A DNA stretch of 64,000 bases from Aliiroseovarius sp. PrR006 (lineage in GTDB: Bacteria > Pseudomonadota > Alphaproteobacteria > Rhodobacterales > Rhodobacteraceae), in the NCBI RefSeq assembly GCF_010500215.1, contig NZ_JAAGOY010000007.1, forward strand, positions 124,001-188,000, written 5' to 3'. Made by a program: the position numbers and the translations under genes. The notes below the pieces were generated by a model. That model was given only the letters and a program-made list of their open reading frames with translations, was not told where the DNA came from and searched no databases. This document shows positions 9,517 through 19,241 of this stretch, piece by piece. Each line of letters starts with the position of its first letter. Position 1 is the first letter of the stretch.

Positions 9517-10422
9517 TCAGCCACGTTGAAGTTTTACCGGTTCCGAGCGGCACAACCGGATCATATGCGCCATGAAGGGAACCATGGTGTCCTCGTCCCG
9601 CGTTGCCGCATACATCTGCTTGCGTAGACCGCCTTCCGTCAGCCGTTTCGTGATGAAATCAGGATTGCGTTTCGCATCGGTCAGAACCCAGTCCGGCAGC
9701 ACTGCAACGCCGCGTCCGGCAGCGACCAGCATCAGGATTACCTCGGTCATCTCGACCTGCCTGAGTCCGCGCGGTTCGACCCGTTCGGGCGTCAAAAGCC
9801 CTGTGAACACATCGATTTTTGAGCGCTCCACCGGATAGGTCAGCAGCAGTTCCTGCTCGAAATCCTCGGCAACGACGAACTCCTCATCCGCCAGCCGATG
9901 CCCAGCCGCAGCCACAAAGCGCGGCTCATATGCAAAAAGCGGCGAGAAGGTAATGCCAGCCATATCGACCGGGTCCGAGGAAATGACAAAGTCCACTTCC
10001 TCGCGCCGTAGGGCTTCGATCGCGTCAAAGGCAAGGCGCTGGCGGATGTCCAGATCCACCTCCGGCCACGCATGCCGAAGCTTGTCCAGAACCGGAAACA
10101 GCCAGTCGAAACAGGCGTGGCATTCAATCGCGATGTGCAGCCGTCCAGAGCGGCCGGACTTCAGCGCGCGAAATTCCTCTTCAAGGCGGTCAATCTCGGG
10201 CAACACCTGTTCAGCCAGACGCAAGAGCTTCATCCCCGCCGGGCTTAACCGCATGGGCTTGGTCCGACGATGAAACAGCTCCATCCCGACCTGTTCCTCC
10301 AGCCCCTTGATCTGGTGACTTAGCGCCGATTGCGTAATGTGCAGAATGTCCGCCGCCCGCGCCAGAGACCCCGCATGGTGAATGGCGCGCACGGTGCGCA
10401 GATGCCGGAACTCGATGTACAT
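9517..10422 (-). CDS. metR: LysR-family regulator of methionine biosynthesis (MetR-like)
   Basis: A 301-residue LysR protein with an N-terminal helix-turn-helix (GSLARAADILHITQSALSHQ) and a co-inducer domain. It matches my recollection of enterobacterial MetR through much of its length, for example IAIECHACFDWLFP and TYPVERSKIDVF. It is divergent from metF and separated by a perfect inverted repeat, the standard arrangement of a LysR activator and its target. MetR uses homocysteine as co-inducer. Confidence 0.9.
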   Translation of the reverse strand: MYIEFRHLRTVRAIHHAGSLARAADILHITQSALSHQIKGLEEQVGMELFHRRTKPMRLSPAGMKLLRLAEQVLPEIDRLEEEFRALKSGRSGRLHIAIECHACFDWLFPVLDKLRHAWPEVDLDIRQRLAFDAIEALRREEVDFVISSDPVDMAGITFSPLFAYEPRFVAAAGHRLADEEFVVAEDFEQELLLTYPVERSKIDVFTGLLTPERVEPRGLRQVEMTEVILMLVAAGRGVAVLPDWVLTDAKRNPDFITKRLTEGGLRKQMYAATRDEDTMVPFMAHMIRLCRSEPVKLQRG

Positions 10423-10440
10423 GTATGATCCTCATGTTCT

Positions 10441-10468
10441 TTGTGAGAATTATGAATTTGTCTCACAA
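10441..10468. promoter_or_regulatory. Palindromic operator candidate between metR and metF
   Basis: A perfect 8-bp inverted repeat, TTGTGAGA (10441-10448) and TCTCACAA (10461-10468), with a 12-base A/T-rich spacer, sits in the 98-bp region between divergent metR and metF. The position fits a LysR-family recognition site. The inner sequence TGAATTTGTCTCA also resembles the MetR consensus TGAA-N5-TTCA with mismatches. Confidence 0.55.
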
Positions 10469-10520
10469 CGCCACGTGAGGCACAAGGGGGCAACTTCGCC
10501 AAACTGACCCCGAGGACGCC

Positions 10521-11387
10521 ATGACCACGCCAAATATCTCGTTCGAGTTCTTTCCCCCGCAATCGCTGGACGCTTCGTTCCGGCTGTGGGAAACCGTGCG
10601 CCAACTGGCCCCGCTGGATCCCAATTTTGTCTCGGTCACATATGGCGCTGGAGGCACCACGCGTGAATTGACCCATGACGCGGTGGGCACGATCCACAAG
10701 CATTACGGCTTAAACGTCGCGGCGCATCTGACCTGCGTGGAAGCGTCGCGCGAAGAAACATTGGCGATTGCGAAGAGCTATGCGGAAGTTGGCGTAAAAG
10801 AAATCGTGGCGCTGCGTGGGGACGCCCCGAAAGGCGCGGATCGTTTCACCGCACGCGAAGACGGGTTCGCCAACTCGGTCGAGCTGATCGAAGCCCTGGC
10901 CAATACCGGTGATTTCCACATCCGCGTCGGCGCCTATCCCGACCCCCACCCCGAGGCCGCTGATTTGGATGCCGACGTTGCGTGGCTGAAGCGCAAGGTA
11001 GATGCGGGTGCAGGATCAGCCATCACGCAATTCTTCTTCGAGGCTGACACCTTCTTCCGCTTCCGCGACAAATGCGAGAAAGCCGGGATCGACGTGCCGA
11101 TCATCCCCGGCATCCTGCCTATCGAAAATTGGAAAGGTGTGCGCAAGTTCGCTGAGCGTTGCGGCGCAACGATCCCAACTTGGCTGGATGATGCCTTCCA
11201 CAAAGCAGAACGTGACGACCGCACCGACCTGCTGGCCACCGCCCTCTGCACCGAGCTGTGCTCGGACCTGATCGATGGCGGCGTGGAAGACCTGCATTTC
11301 TATACGCTTAACAAACCCAGCCTTACCCGCGATGTGGCCCATGCACTGGGCGTCACACCACAAGTCAGCCTGGCTAAAGTTGCCTGA
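10521..11387 (+). CDS. metF: 5,10-methylenetetrahydrofolate reductase
   Basis: A 288-residue FAD enzyme that reduces methylene-THF to methyl-THF, the methyl donor for methionine synthesis. The N-terminal ISFEFFPPQS contains the catalytic glutamate, and HLTCVEASREETL, ALRGDAPKG and PGILPIENWKGVRKF are characteristic of the family. Its length is that of the short bacterial MetF without a regulatory domain. It is divergent from metR, which probably activates it. Confidence 0.96.
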   Translation: MTTPNISFEFFPPQSLDASFRLWETVRQLAPLDPNFVSVTYGAGGTTRELTHDAVGTIHKHYGLNVAAHLTCVEASREETLAIAKSYAEVGVKEIVALRGDAPKGADRFTAREDGFANSVELIEALANTGDFHIRVGAYPDPHPEAADLDADVAWLKRKVDAGAGSAITQFFFEADTFFRFRDKCEKAGIDVPIIPGILPIENWKGVRKFAERCGATIPTWLDDAFHKAERDDRTDLLATALCTELCSDLIDGGVEDLHFYTLNKPSLTRDVAHALGVTPQVSLAKVA

Positions 11388-11458
11388 TCCAGGCCACACC
11401 ACGACGTCACAAACCTTGTGACCCAGCGTAAGTCTTGCATGAACTCACTCCCCACCTA

Positions 11459-11491
11459 GCCTTTCCGAACACCACTTCGGAAAGGCCTTTT
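11459..11491 (+). terminator. Intrinsic terminator abutting the thioesterase start codon
   Basis: An 11-bp perfect stem (gcctttccgaa 11459-11469 and ttcggaaaggc 11476-11486, loop caccac) is followed by ctttttc. It is a textbook terminator for metF, but the T-run ends only two bases before ATG 11494 and the only purine-rich ribosome binding candidate (ggaaagg) is buried in the stem. Confidence 0.8.
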
Positions 11492-11493
11492 TC

Positions 11494-11973
11494 ATGCTGC
11501 ATGCAACCTCGTTCGATCAACTGCCAACCCTTGACGTCACCGCCTCGATGTCTGGGCTTGAGTTCATGCAAGGTATTCTGAATGGCACCATGCCAGCGCC
11601 CCCCATCGGAGCCACGCTGAACTATCATCTACATGCGGTCGAGGATGGAAAAGTCACGTTTCACGGCACCCCTGAATTCGAGCATTGCAACCCTATGGGC
11701 ACAGTTCACGGGGGCTGGTACGGCACGCTTTTGGACAGCGCGATGGCTTGTGCGGTAATGACGCGCGTGCCGAAGGGCTCAGTCTACACCACGCTGGAAT
11801 ATAAAGTGAATATCCTGCGCCCCATCCCGCGCGGCATGTTGATCGAGGCCACGGCGCAGGTCCAACACGCCGGACGCTCGACCGGGATATCTAAGGGCGA
11901 GATCCGAGGCGTCGAGGATGGCAAGCTCTACGCCACCGGCTCGACCACCTGTATCATCATGAAGGTTACTTAA
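11494..11973 (+). CDS. PaaI-family hotdog thioesterase
   Basis: A 159-residue single hotdog-fold protein. MSGLEFMQGILNGTMPAPPI is the usual N-terminal segment of PaaI-type acyl-CoA thioesterases, and HCNPMGTVHGGWYGTLLDSA is the active-site region, with the conserved glycine-rich helix. It hydrolyses acyl-CoA or aryl-CoA esters; the substrate is unknown. The start lies two bases after a terminator hairpin, which is odd for expression. Its TAA overlaps the stop of the convergent decarboxylase gene (shared TTAA). Confidence 0.85.
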   Translation: MLHATSFDQLPTLDVTASMSGLEFMQGILNGTMPAPPIGATLNYHLHAVEDGKVTFHGTPEFEHCNPMGTVHGGWYGTLLDSAMACAVMTRVPKGSVYTTLEYKVNILRPIPRGMLIEATAQVQHAGRSTGISKGEIRGVEDGKLYATGSTTCIIMKVT

Positions 11974-13109
11974 AGCGCCAGCGACTGCACCGTCACGGTT
12001 TCAATCGCGCCATAGCCGTTGAACCGCGTAACAGTCGCAAAGCTGTAGGCACCCATACCTGCGATCAGAAGATAATCTTCTTCTGCTAGGTCCTCAGGAA
12101 GCGCCAGCGGATCGGGCAGTTGATCGATGGAATCGCAGGTCGGCCCGAACACAACGCGTTCTTCAAGCTTGCCCTTATGCGCGTCTCCGTCGGCGCGCAC
12201 GGTTCTCAGCCGGTCCGGCACGCCAATGGACGGAGCTTCTGACAATGCGCCATAGATCCCGTCATTCAGATAGACGGCACCATCTTCACGGATCGCTTTG
12301 ACACAAGTGGCCAGACTGAAGGCTTCAGCAACCATGGCGCGGCCCGGCTCGCAGACAAGCTCAGGCGCATCTTCGCCAAACTCGACCACCACTGCGGCGT
12401 GAATGGCATGAAAAATCGCCTCGAGGTCCGGCGCAATTCCACGATTGGCGGCAAAACCACCGCCCACGTTCAGGCGATGCAGGCGAATGCCCGCGCGTTT
12501 TGCGACGTCGGCACATTGCGAGACATAGGCGACCCACGCGGACGGATCGGCGCATTGCGTACCCGGATGGAAGGTCATGGATGGGATAAACCCCGCCGAT
12601 TGAGCGTGCTGAAGCAGCGCAACCGCTTGATCGGGGTCGGCACCAAACTTCGCCCCAAAATGATAGGCTGCGCCGTCGACAGGAAGCGCCAAACGGACCG
12701 AGATTTCAACGCCTTGCGGCGGCACCTGTGCAATCAGCTTGTCCAGCTCGCGCGCGCTGTCGACCGAATAGGATTGCACGTTCAGGGCCACGGCCTGCGC
12801 AATCTCGGCCCGCGAACGCACCGGGTTGTTATAGTGCATTTCGACATCACGGGACACAGCACGCAGCGCCAGCATTTCAGCAGGGCTGGCTACATCGAAG
12901 GCCTGCAACCCGGCGGTCACAAGGTTTTCCAGAACCATCGGCGCATCGTTGGCTTTGACCGCATAGGTCACCAGCCCATCAAACCCCGCGATGAAGCGGC
13001 GCGCCGTTGCCTGCAACACAGCGGGCGCGAAGTACATGACGGGTTGCATTGGGCGCTCGGTCTTGAGGTGAGACAAAGGGGTCAGCCAAATCGAAGGTTG
13101 TCTGCTCAT
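11970..13109 (-). CDS. Type III PLP-dependent decarboxylase (ornithine/lysine decarboxylase family)
   Basis: A 379-residue alanine-racemase-fold decarboxylase. AVKAND carries the PLP lysine (about residue 53), HPGTQ and NVGGGFA bind the phosphate, CEPGRAMV follows, and FGPTCDSID holds the active-site cysteine and aspartate. It makes putrescine or cadaverine from ornithine or lysine in the cytoplasm. It is divergent from an Lrp-type regulator at 13233, a likely control link. Ornithine versus lysine preference cannot be decided by eye. Confidence 0.92.
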   Translation of the reverse strand: MSRQPSIWLTPLSHLKTERPMQPVMYFAPAVLQATARRFIAGFDGLVTYAVKANDAPMVLENLVTAGLQAFDVASPAEMLALRAVSRDVEMHYNNPVRSRAEIAQAVALNVQSYSVDSARELDKLIAQVPPQGVEISVRLALPVDGAAYHFGAKFGADPDQAVALLQHAQSAGFIPSMTFHPGTQCADPSAWVAYVSQCADVAKRAGIRLHRLNVGGGFAANRGIAPDLEAIFHAIHAAVVVEFGEDAPELVCEPGRAMVAEAFSLATCVKAIREDGAVYLNDGIYGALSEAPSIGVPDRLRTVRADGDAHKGKLEERVVFGPTCDSIDQLPDPLALPEDLAEEDYLLIAGMGAYSFATVTRFNGYGAIETVTVQSLAL

Positions 13110-13232
13110 GGTCTTATTTCCGGGATCCTATTGACGCTAACCTTAGATTCACAAGCCGCGCCGTCGATTTCCAGTGGCAGTCCGGGCGAAATGCCGGTTA
13201 AATGTCGTCAGATTGATGGAAAGACCGAACAA

Positions 13233-13664
13233 ATGGACGATACTGACCGCGAACTTCTAGCCCAACTTGAGGGAAACGCGCGACTGCCCGTGGCAACCTT
13301 GGCGCGACGTCTGGGATTGGCACGATCGACCGTGCAAGCGCGGATCGAACGCCTTGAAGAGAAGGGCATTATCGCCGGCTATGCGCTTCGACTGGGGGAT
13401 GCGGCGCGCGGGGACCGCATTCGCGCCACCGTTCTGATTTCGATCGAACCACGCTCAACCCCGGCAGTTCTGGCGCGCCTGAAAACTTTGACGCAAGTCG
13501 AGGCCGCCCACACAGCCTCGGGCCGCTGGGATATGGTGCTGCAACTGGCGGCACCTTCGACCGCGTTACTGGACGAGGTGCTGGATGCGATTGGCGAGAT
13601 TGACGGGGTGAAAGGTTCGGAAAGCCTGATCCACCTCTCGACGCGGATCGACCGGCTGGGCTAG
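13233..13664 (+). CDS. Lrp/AsnC-family transcriptional regulator
   Basis: A 143-residue regulator with a winged helix (MDDTDRELLAQLEGNARLPV, then RLGLARSTVQARIERLEEKGII) and a C-terminal AsnC/RAM domain. ATG 13233 is chosen for the ggaaag about nine bases upstream; an in-frame ATG at 13191 is possible. The frame runs far upstream antisense to the decarboxylase, but that part is not coding. Divergent placement suggests it controls the decarboxylase in response to an amino acid. Confidence 0.88.
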   Translation: MDDTDRELLAQLEGNARLPVATLARRLGLARSTVQARIERLEEKGIIAGYALRLGDAARGDRIRATVLISIEPRSTPAVLARLKTLTQVEAAHTASGRWDMVLQLAAPSTALLDEVLDAIGEIDGVKGSESLIHLSTRIDRLG

Positions 13665-13705
13665 GATAGGCAAGAGTTTCATTTACACCTTTCAGGGGCA
13701 AGACC

Positions 13706-15352
13706 TTGACCTTTAAAGATATTCAAACCGTCAAAACGACTCCGATCGCGGGGCAAATCCCCGGGACATCAGGGCTTCGTAAGAAAGTTAAAGTGTTCTC
13801 AGAACCGGGCTATCTGGAAACCTACACTCAGGCGATCTTTAACGCGATTGATCCCACCGGGAAGACCTTCGTTCTTGGCGGAGACGGGCGCTTTTTCAAC
13901 AGCGAGGCCATCGCTACAATCTTGCGCATGGCCGCAGCCAATGGTGTGGCAAAGATCATCATTGGTCAAAACGGCATTCTGTCGACCCCGGCGGTCAGCC
14001 ACCTGATCCGAAAGCGTAGTGCAGATGGTGGGTTCATCCTGTCGGCCAGCCACAATCCTGGCGGTCCGGGCGGCGACTTTGGCCTGAAATACAACACTGA
14101 AAATGGCGGCCCAGCGCCCGAGGCCATCACGGACAAGATTGTGGCCTGTGCCGAAACGATCTCTAACTACCGGATCACTAAGGATCTGCCCGAAACACTC
14201 GAGACCTTGAGCGATCTGGGCACCCACACATTTAACGGCATAGAGATCGAGATCGTCGATCCCGTCGCAGACTATGCCGCGCTGATGGAAGAGCTGTTCG
14301 ACTTCGACGCCATTCGCAAGATGATCAACGCGGGCTTCACCCTGCGCTTTGACGCGATGCACGCGGTCACTGGGCCGTATGCCACAGAAATTCTGGAACG
14401 CCGCCTTGGGGCTGTACAAGGCTCGGTGGTGAACGCCGTGCCTTTGGAGGATTTCGGCGGAGGGCACCCGGACCCCAACCCTGTATGGGCCAAAGAGCTG
14501 TTCGACCATATGCACGAGCCAAATGCACCCGATTTCGGGGCGGCCTCGGACGGAGATGGCGACCGGAACATGATTGTCGGCAAGGGGATCTATGTCGCCC
14601 CGTCCGACAGCCTTGCGGTGCTGGCGGCGAATGCGCATCTCGCCCCCGGTTACGCGCGCGGGGTTGCTGGCGTGGCACGCTCGATGCCGACCTCGGCTGC
14701 GTCGGATCGCGTGGCGGAAAAACTGGGAATCAAGGCCTTCCAGACCCCCACCGGCTGGAAGTTTTTCGGCAATTTACTGGATGCTGGCCGCGCCACGCTC
14801 TGCGGCGAAGAAAGTGCTGGCACCGGATCGGATCACGTACGCGAGAAGGATGGGCTGTGGGCCGTGTTGTTGTGGCTGAATATTCTCGCCGTACGAGGTG
14901 AAAGCGTGGCTGACATCCTGAAGGACCACTGGCAGACCTATGGCCGGGACTACTATTCGCGCCATGACTACGAAGGTTTGGACACCGCCGCTGCGAATGC
15001 CGTCATGGCCGACCTGAAAGAACGCCTGCCCGCCCTGCCCGGCCACCCCGCAGCAAGCCTGACCGTAAGTGCCGCCGAAGACTTTGCCTATACCGACCCG
15101 ATCGACGCCTCCGTCGCCACGGGGCAAGGCATTATACTAACCTATGAAGGTGGCGCGCGCGCCATGCTGCGGCTGTCAGGCACCGGCACCGAGGGCGCAA
15201 CGCTGCGGGTTTATCTGGAACAATATGCCCCGCCAGACGGCGACCTGGGCCGCGACACGCAAGAGGCGCTGTCAGAGGTCATCGCGGCCACTTCGAAACT
15301 GGCCAACATCGAAGACATGCTGGGCCGCACTGGGCCGGATGTTGTCAGCTAA
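13706..15352 (+). CDS. pgm: Phosphoglucomutase, alpha-D-glucose phosphate-specific
   Basis: A 548-residue mutase that interconverts glucose-1-phosphate and glucose-6-phosphate. SASHNPGG carries the phosphoserine, DGDGDRNM is the magnesium loop, CGEESAG the sugar-binding loop and RLSGTGTEGATLR the phosphate-binding loop near the C-terminus. Translation must start at TTG 13706 (site aggggc just upstream), because no ATG precedes the conserved TTPIAGQIPGTSGLRKK segment. It ends at a hairpin shared with the convergent gene. Confidence 0.96.
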   Translation: MTFKDIQTVKTTPIAGQIPGTSGLRKKVKVFSEPGYLETYTQAIFNAIDPTGKTFVLGGDGRFFNSEAIATILRMAAANGVAKIIIGQNGILSTPAVSHLIRKRSADGGFILSASHNPGGPGGDFGLKYNTENGGPAPEAITDKIVACAETISNYRITKDLPETLETLSDLGTHTFNGIEIEIVDPVADYAALMEELFDFDAIRKMINAGFTLRFDAMHAVTGPYATEILERRLGAVQGSVVNAVPLEDFGGGHPDPNPVWAKELFDHMHEPNAPDFGAASDGDGDRNMIVGKGIYVAPSDSLAVLAANAHLAPGYARGVAGVARSMPTSAASDRVAEKLGIKAFQTPTGWKFFGNLLDAGRATLCGEESAGTGSDHVREKDGLWAVLLWLNILAVRGESVADILKDHWQTYGRDYYSRHDYEGLDTAAANAVMADLKERLPALPGHPAASLTVSAAEDFAYTDPIDASVATGQGIILTYEGGARAMLRLSGTGTEGATLRVYLEQYAPPDGDLGRDTQEALSEVIAATSKLANIEDMLGRTGPDVVS

Positions 15353-15385
15353 ACACAGGCACAGCTGACGCGCCCATAAACGAAA

Positions 15386-15406
15386 CGCCCGGTGCTTAGC
15401 CGGGCG
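15386..15406. terminator. Bidirectional hairpin between pgm and a convergent gene
   Basis: A perfect 7-bp GC stem, cgcccgg (15386-15392) with ccgggcg (15400-15406), and a 7-base loop. It lies between the stops of pgm and the small secreted protein gene. T-runs on either side are weak. Confidence 0.65.
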
Positions 15407-15427
15407 CTTGTCAATTCTGGGAAAGGA

Positions 15428-15766
15428 TTAGCCTGTCACTTCGGTGCAGGTCCCGCGGCCCCAACCGGATTTGGCGCCCGAGGCCGAGAAGTCATAATGG
15501 CCGTCTTTCAGGTTCATGTTGTAGTGCAGCGTATAGCTGTAGTCGTCGCTGAACATCAGGTACGTCACCGAGTCCAGACCGGGATACACACTGGCCGTCT
15601 TCTTTTCGCCGCCCATCATCAAGTACCCGTCCTTACCGCCGTCAATCGTGACCAATGTCACGGCCATTTCGGGTAGACTTCCGTTAGGAACCTCGCAATC
15701 AAAGGTCTGTTCCTGTGCCAGAGCCATGGTGGGGGTGAAAGCCAAAAGAAGGAGTGCTTTTTTCAT
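15428..15766 (-). CDS. Small secreted protein, unknown function
   Basis: A 112-residue protein with a clear signal peptide (MKKALLLLAFTPTMALAQ, cleavage after ALA). The mature part is about 94 residues with two cysteines, one near the start (FDCEVPNGS) and one near the end (GRGTCTEV), probably disulphide-bonded in the periplasm. The start at 15766 is set by the signal peptide; the frame extends upstream without sense. I do not recognise the family. Confidence 0.7.
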   Translation of the reverse strand: MKKALLLLAFTPTMALAQEQTFDCEVPNGSLPEMAVTLVTIDGGKDGYLMMGGEKKTASVYPGLDSVTYLMFSDDYSYTLHYNMNLKDGHYDFSASGAKSGWGRGTCTEVTG

Positions 15767-16031
15767 AAGTATTCGCCTGTTGATCCGGGTTTCCGCCAGA
15801 CAGCCTAAAGTGATCCGTCGCGTGAGCAGTACTGCTACGGGTTGAATATGGCAGCAATTTGTCAAAACTCCTTCCAACCCTTTCATGCGTTAACCATTTT
15901 GAGTTTGTCCCGATTTCACCACCTATTCGATCATTTTCGCCATTCCCTGGGGCTACAGGTGCGGGCGGGGTTTCCCTTTGCCGCCCACTTGGGTAAACGG
16001 TCTTGGATTTATGAGATTTGGGACGACCACC

Positions 16032-19000
16032 ATGGCCATGGACAAGACCTTCGACGCGGCATCCGCCGAAGCACGCATCTATAAGACGTGGGAAGAGGCT
16101 GGCGCCTTCAAAGCGGGCGCAAATGCCAAACCTGATGCTGACAGCTTCACCATCATGATCCCGCCGCCCAACGTGACAGGCGCGCTGCACCTTGGCCACG
16201 CGTTCAACAACACACTACAGGACATCCTGATCCGCTGGCACCGCATGCGCGGCTTCGACACGCTGTGGCAGCCCGGTCAGGACCACGCAGGCATTGCCAC
16301 CCAGCTTCAGGTCGAAAAGATGCTGGCCGAAACGGGACAACCCGGTCGCCGCGAGCTGGGCCGCGAAGCGTTTCTGGACAAGGTCTGGGAATGGAAGGGC
16401 GAATACGGCTCGACCATTATTGAACAACTGAAACGTCTGGGCTCTACCTGTGACTGGTCGCGCAACGCCTTCACCATGGCCGGTGCGCCGGGTGATCCGC
16501 GTACGGGGCACGAGAACTCGGCCGATTTCCACGATGCCGTTCTGAAGGTCTTCGTGGACATGTACAACAAGGGCCTGATCTATCGCGGTAAGCGTCTGGT
16601 CAACTGGGACCCGCATTTCGAAACCGCCATTTCGGACCTTGAGGTCGAGAATATCGAGACCCCCGGCCACATGTGGCACTTCAAATACCCGCTGGCTGGT
16701 GGCGCGACCTACACGTACGTCGAGAAGGACGAGGACGGGAACGTTACGCTGGAAGAAGAGCGTGATTATATCTCGATCGCGACGACCCGCCCCGAAACTA
16801 TGCTGGGCGACGGCGCAGTAGCTGTGCACCCCGATGACGAACGCTATGCGCCCATCGTCGGCAAGCTTTGCGAAATCCCAGTGGGTCCGAAAGAGCATCG
16901 CCGCCTGATCCCGATCATCACCGACGAATACCCGGACATGACCTTCGGTTCGGGTGCCGTGAAGATCACCGGCGCGCATGACTTCAACGACTATCAGGTC
17001 GCCAAGCGCGGCGGCATTCCGATGTATTCGCTGATGGACACCCGCGGCGCGATGCGGGCCGATGGCCTGCCCTATGCCGACGAGGCCGCCACCGCCCAGC
17101 GCATCGCCAATGGCGAGGAAGGCTTTGACGAGGCGAAGATCGCCGCGATGAACCTTGTGCCAGACGAATATCGCGGGCTGGATCGCTTTGAAGCTCGTAA
17201 GCTGGTGGTCGATCAGATCACCGCAGAAGGTCTGGCCGTGATGATCACCAAGACCGTCGAAGTCGACGGCGAAGAGGTCACCGGCACCGTACCCTACGTT
17301 GAAAACAAACCGATCATGCAGCCCTTCGGTGACCGCTCGGGCGTTGTGATCGAACCGATGCTGACCGATCAGTGGTTCGTGGATGCCGAGAAGATCGCTG
17401 GGCCCGCATTGGACGCAGTCCGCAATGGTGACGTGAAGATCATGCCGGAAAGCGGCGAGAAGACCTTCTATCACTGGCTGGAAAACATCGAACCGTGGTG
17501 TATCTCTCGCCAGCTCTGGTGGGGACACCAGGTTCCGGTATGGTACGGCCTGGATCTGTCCGGCAAAGGTTTCAAGGACGACGAGAACGACAACGCGCTT
17601 GATCTGGTCGAGATGGGTCGCCTGCTTCTGGACCAAGACCTGCTGCCCGGTCACGAGCACAGCCACTGCGCCCACGATTTCGACGCTGTCGCACCACAGT
17701 TCGATGAGGTTCTGGTCACGCTGCCCGCGCCGCTGAACCACGCCCGTGTGGTCGAAGTTGCCACACGCGCCGAAGCGATGCACATGCTGGCCGAAAGCCT
17801 TGCTGCCTATGAGACCTCGCAAGATCCCACCAAACTGGTCTACCCGGTTTGGCGCGACCCCGACGTGCTGGACACGTGGTTCTCGTCGGGCCTCTGGCCC
17901 TTCGGCACGCTGGGCTGGCCTCAGGACACGGACGAGCTGGAGCGTTTCTTCCCCGGTGACGTGCTGATCACCGGTCAGGACATCCTGTTCTTCTGGGTCG
18001 CCCGGATGATGATGATGAGCCAAGCGGTCTGCCAAAAGAACCCGTTCCACACGGTCTATCTGCACGGGCTGGTCCGTGACGAGAAGGGCAAGAAAATGTC
18101 CAAGACCACGGGCAATGTGATCGACCCGCTGGAAATCATCGACGAATACGGCGCGGACGCTTTGCGGTTTACCAACACGGCTATGGCCTCGATCGGGGGC
18201 GTGTTGAAAATGTCCAAGGATCGCGTAGCCGGATACCGGAATTTCGGCACCAAACTTTGGAATGCTGCAAGATTTGCGGAAATGAACGACTGCAAACCGG
18301 TCGCGGATTTCGACCCCACAAGCCCGACGCAGACGGTGAACCGCTGGATCATCTCGGAAACTGCGAAGATCCGTGAAGATGTGGATGCCGCGCTGACCGC
18401 GTACCGCTTCAACGACGCCGCACACGGGCTTTATGCCTATGTCTGGGGCAAAGTTTGCGACTGGTATGTCGAATTCTCGAAGCCGCTACTGAACTCGAAT
18501 GACGAGGCCGTTTTGGCCGAGACCCGCGCCACTATGGCATGGGTCATCGACCAGTGTCTGATCATGCTGCACCCGATCATGCCGTTTGTGACGGAAGAAC
18601 TGTGGGGCCAGATCGCTGAGCGTCCGAAGATGCTGATCCACGCGGATTGGCCGGAATATGGCGATGAGCTGTTGGACGAAGACGCCGCGCGCGAAATGAA
18701 CTGGGTGATCTCGCTGATCGAGAACATCCGCTCGGCCCGCTCGCAGATGCACGTCCCCGCCGGTCTGAAAATCCCGGTGATCCAGCAAGAACTGGACGCC
18801 GCTGGCCGCACCGCGTTGGAGAACAACCAAGCGCTGGTGATGCGCATGGCACGTGTCGACTCGATCACGGAAATGGCCGAGTTGCCCAAGGGCTGCATCA
18901 CCGTTGCGGTTGCTGGTGGCATCTTTGCGCTTCCACTGGCCGAGATCATCGACGTGGACGAGGAAATCGCGCGGCTTGAGAAGTCGCTGGGCAAGCTGGC

Positions 19001-19157
19001 CAAGGAACTGGGTGGTCTGCGCGGGCGATTGAAGAACCCGAAGTTTGCGGAGAACGCTCCGGCCGAGGTTTTGGCCGAGACCAAGGCAAACCTCGCCGCC
19101 CGCGAAGAGGAAGAGGCGACGCTGAACGCCGCACTCGATCGTCTGAAAGAAATCTAA
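16032..19157 (+). CDS. valS: Valyl-tRNA synthetase
   Basis: A class I aminoacyl-tRNA synthetase of about 1041 residues that charges tRNA-Val. [15 protein letters not shown] holds the HIGH-like motif, [14 protein letters not shown] the KMSKS loop, the editing (CP1) domain lies between, and the C-terminus is a coiled coil ([19 protein letters not shown]). The size exceeds the E. coli enzyme because of alphaproteobacterial insertions in the central region. Starts at 16032 and 16038 (MAMDKTF) are both possible; 16032 follows gggacg. A long opposite-strand frame across this gene is a codon-bias shadow. Confidence 0.97.
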   Translation: MAMDKTFDAASAEARIYKTWEEAGAFKAGANAKPDADSFTIMIPPPNVTGALHLGHAFNNTLQDILIRWHRMRGFDTLWQPGQDHAGIATQLQVEKMLAETGQPGRRELGREAFLDKVWEWKGEYGSTIIEQLKRLGSTCDWSRNAFTMAGAPGDPRTGHENSADFHDAVLKVFVDMYNKGLIYRGKRLVNWDPHFETAISDLEVENIETPGHMWHFKYPLAGGATYTYVEKDEDGNVTLEEERDYISIATTRPETMLGDGAVAVHPDDERYAPIVGKLCEIPVGPKEHRRLIPIITDEYPDMTFGSGAVKITGAHDFNDYQVAKRGGIPMYSLMDTRGAMRADGLPYADEAATAQRIANGEEGFDEAKIAAMNLVPDEYRGLDRFEARKLVVDQITAEGLAVMITKTVEVDGEEVTGTVPYVENKPIMQPFGDRSGVVIEPMLTDQWFVDAEKIAGPALDAVRNGDVKIMPESGEKTFYHWLENIEPWCISRQLWWGHQVPVWYGLDLSGKGFKDDENDNALDLVEMGRLLLDQDLLPGHEHSHCAHDFDAVAPQFDEVLVTLPAPLNHARVVEVATRAEAMHMLAESLAAYETSQDPTKLVYPVWRDPDVLDTWFSSGLWPFGTLGWPQDTDELERFFPGDVLITGQDILFFWVARMMMMSQAVCQKNPFHTVYLHGLVRDEKGKKMSKTTGNVIDPLEIIDEYGADALRFTNTAMASIGGVLKMSKDRVAGYRNFGTKLWNAARFAEMNDCKPVADFDPTSPTQTVNRWIISETAKIREDVDAALTAYRFNDAAHGLYAYVWGKVCDWYVEFSKPLLNSNDEAVLAETRATMAWVIDQCLIMLHPIMPFVTEELWGQIAERPKMLIHADWPEYGDELLDEDAAREMNWVISLIENIRSARSQMHVPAGLKIPVIQQELDAAGRTALENNQALVMRMARVDSITEMAELPKGCITVAVAGGIFALPLAEIIDVDEEIARLEKSLGKLAKELGGLRGRLKNPKFAENAPAEVLAETKANLAAREEEEATLNAALDRLKEI

Positions 19158-19162
19158 AGGAC

Positions 19163-19190
19163 AGGCCGGGGCGACCCGGCCTTTTCTTTT
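19163..19190 (+). terminator. Intrinsic terminator of valS
   Basis: A perfect 8-bp stem aggccggg (19163-19170) with cccggcct (19175-19182), capped by a GCGA tetraloop of the GNRA type and followed by tttctttt. It begins six bases after the valS stop. Confidence 0.9.
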
Positions 19191-19241
19191 GGCGCGCATT
19201 TCAACCTTGCCCGTCTGCGCACGCCCTGCTCTAACAAGGGC

